From Bacteroidales bacterium (GTDB lineage: Bacteria; Bacteroidota; Bacteroidia; Bacteroidales; JAADJA01), in the NCBI GenBank assembly GCA_021740645.1, contig JAIOZL010000004.1:124001-188000 (forward strand): a DNA stretch of 64,000 nt. Reading direction: 5' to 3'. The notes beneath the pieces are model-generated. The model did no database searches. It was not told the origin of the DNA and saw only the letters and a list, made by a program, of their open reading frames with translations. Below are positions 62,649 to 64,000 of this stretch, piece after piece. Numbering within the stretch: the first letter of the stretch is position 1; every line of letters begins with the position of its first letter. The position numbers and the translations under genes are program-made.

Positions 62649-63986
62649 ATGAAAAAAAACAAGAGAAAAACACTTATTCTTTGGCTTCTAATTTTCCCCG
62701 TCTTATTATTTTCACAAATTGACAGCGTCCAGCGTTTTGAGCCAAGGCAAATAAAGGCAGATATTGACACTTTGATTTCTAAATTGAAGGATATTCATCC
62801 TACATTTCTAAGTTATTTCGAAAAGAATAATTTGCAGGCCAGGATTGATAGTATTAAAAACACTATCAATAATCCGATGTCTACACTGGATTTCTTTAGG
62901 CTTATGCAACCCATTGTTACTGTTGATGGGCATACGACCCTTTTATATAATGGGCCATTAAGCGATAATGAAGAAAATCCCCTGTTTCCTTTTAAGGTGA
63001 TTATTTTCAACAACTCACTTTACATTAAAGAAAACCTCTCTGAAGATAAAGTGCTTGTTAAAGGTTCCGTTATTGCAAGAATAAATGGGATTCCGTCAGC
63101 AGATATTATCAGAAATTTAATCAGGTATATCCCTGGCGAAAAAGAATCTTTTAAAACAAAAAAGCTTGAAAAAGATTTCCATATCTTTTTGGCCCTGATC
63201 TATGGTTCATTTTCTGATTTTGAAATTACTGTAAATAAATCTGAATATAATCTAAAGGGGACTAATTGGGAAGCTTTTCAGGAGGTATCAAAACCAAAAT
63301 TTGAGTTGCGGTTTTACGACAATGATATAGCCTACATTTATAAAAGAATGTTTATGCCTCCGAAGGATTTTATGCATTTTATGGATTCAGCATTTACCGT
63401 TATCTCTGAGAAACAAATAGAATATGTGATTATAGATAATCTCAGAGGTGGGGGCTTAACCGATCTTGCAGATTCATTGATGTCTTACTTTACGAACAAA
63501 CCATACCGTTTGATGGAAAAGCAAAAGACTAAAATAAGTCCCTTAACAAAAGAATATAGAGAGACTAAAAAAGCGGAAGGTATTATTCAGGATGGTTATT
63601 TTATTCAAGAATATCCCAACCATAGTGTTGATCGTAAAAATCGATTTTCCGGCAAAACCTGTATTTTAACAGGACCCCTTTCTTATTCTGCCGGAACCTG
63701 TTTTCCCGCAGCAGCCAGGTGCTATCAGAATGCCTTTATCGTTGGAGAAGAGTCAGGGCAACCATTGTTGAGCAATGGCGGGCAGAATCAATTTATGTTA
63801 CCCGAAACAAAAATGGTTTGTATGACATCACTGTCAATTGTTTATATGCCCTGCAATAATAATGATCAGATCAATGGGGTGTTTCCGGATTTTAATGTAA
63901 CACCAACATTGGATGACTTGCTTAACGACAGGGAATACACTTTAGAATACACTTTAAAATTGATTCGAGAAAATAAATTGCAGTAG
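62649..63986 (+). CDS. S41-family secreted serine peptidase
   Basis: 445 residues with a signal peptide (about residues 1-22, LLIFPVLLFSQ). The N-terminal region resembles the S41 helical cap; a PDZ-like region is seen at about 125-160 (KGSVIARINGIPSADIIRNLI). The peptidase core (about 215-445) has the serine motif GPLSYSAGT near residues 345-347, and EESGQP near 372, as in tricorn/IRBP-type S41 enzymes; the Lys of CtpA-type enzymes is not apparent. It should act in the periplasm or outside. Its promoter carries the sigma-54-like element and dyads shared with the ABC operon, linking it to the nearby two-component system. Confidence 0.87.
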   Translation: MKKNKRKTLILWLLIFPVLLFSQIDSVQRFEPRQIKADIDTLISKLKDIHPTFLSYFEKNNLQARIDSIKNTINNPMSTLDFFRLMQPIVTVDGHTTLLYNGPLSDNEENPLFPFKVIIFNNSLYIKENLSEDKVLVKGSVIARINGIPSADIIRNLIRYIPGEKESFKTKKLEKDFHIFLALIYGSFSDFEITVNKSEYNLKGTNWEAFQEVSKPKFELRFYDNDIAYIYKRMFMPPKDFMHFMDSAFTVISEKQIEYVIIDNLRGGGLTDLADSLMSYFTNKPYRLMEKQKTKISPLTKEYRETKKAEGIIQDGYFIQEYPNHSVDRKNRFSGKTCILTGPLSYSAGTCFPAAARCYQNAFIVGEESGQPLLSNGGQNQFMLPETKMVCMTSLSIVYMPCNNNDQINGVFPDFNVTPTLDDLLNDREYTLEYTLKLIRENKLQ

Positions 63987-64000
63987 AAACATATCTCAAA

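Overview
The window looks like a chromosomal segment of a Bacteroidota bacterium, probably a free-living or marine member of the Bacteroidales/Marinilabiliales/Flavobacteriia range; I cannot fix the genus. The evidence is two secreted proteins with C-terminal type IX secretion sorting domains, many TAnnTTTG -7 promoter boxes (some with a -33 TTG/TTTG 18-20 bp upstream), weak Shine-Dalgarno sites, DUF4252 proteins, a long eukaryote-type IleRS, and the Bacteroidota gene orders ileS-dksA-like-lspA, atpD-atpC and coaX-TPR-lptC-hemolysin-ppiD. The DNA is AT-rich. I saw no transposase, phage gene, CRISPR array or rRNA.

Layout. 0-3.3 kb: partial flavo-diiron protein and parC (minus strand). 3.4-16.2 kb (plus): secreted EEP-family nuclease/phosphatase, sucA-sucB, nadB, a gamma-carbonic-anhydrase-like protein, a deacetylase-like/GNAT-like pair, upp, a small membrane protein and an orphan MacB-type permease. 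16.2-20.2 kb (minus): MFS transporter, then an ECF sigma / membrane anti-sigma / triple DUF4252 operon. 20.4-29.6 kb (plus): POT peptide transporter, lipoprotein, radical SAM protein and an 1872-residue T9SS-secreted multidomain protein. 29.8-36.1 kb: ileS, DksA-like, lspA, atpD, atpC. 36.2-48.2 kb: small lipoproteins, tRNA-Phe, coaX and envelope biogenesis genes, methyltransferase, LolD-like ATPase, PduO-type adenosyltransferase, DUF2795. 48.3-51.1 kb: Hsp15-like protein, der, era (minus) and initiator tRNA-fMet (plus).

51.4-64 kb reads as an accessory signalling and envelope region. It has a membrane histidine kinase and an NtrC-type sigma-54 activator (minus), a divergent ABC exporter operon with large FtsX/MacB-like permeases, a MORN-esterase fusion, an SDR-like protein and an S41 peptidase.

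The main discovery is regulatory. The promoters of the ABC operon (54466) and the S41 peptidase (62649), 8 kb apart, share one architecture: two 17-bp dyads (best form TGTAAA-N5-TTTACA) exactly 22 bp apart, and a sigma-54-like element GGCATnAGnCTTGAA whose GG lies exactly 74 bp downstream of the second dyad's centre. This predicts a regulon of the adjacent NtrC-type regulator, linking a two-component system, an ABC exporter and a periplasmic peptidase.
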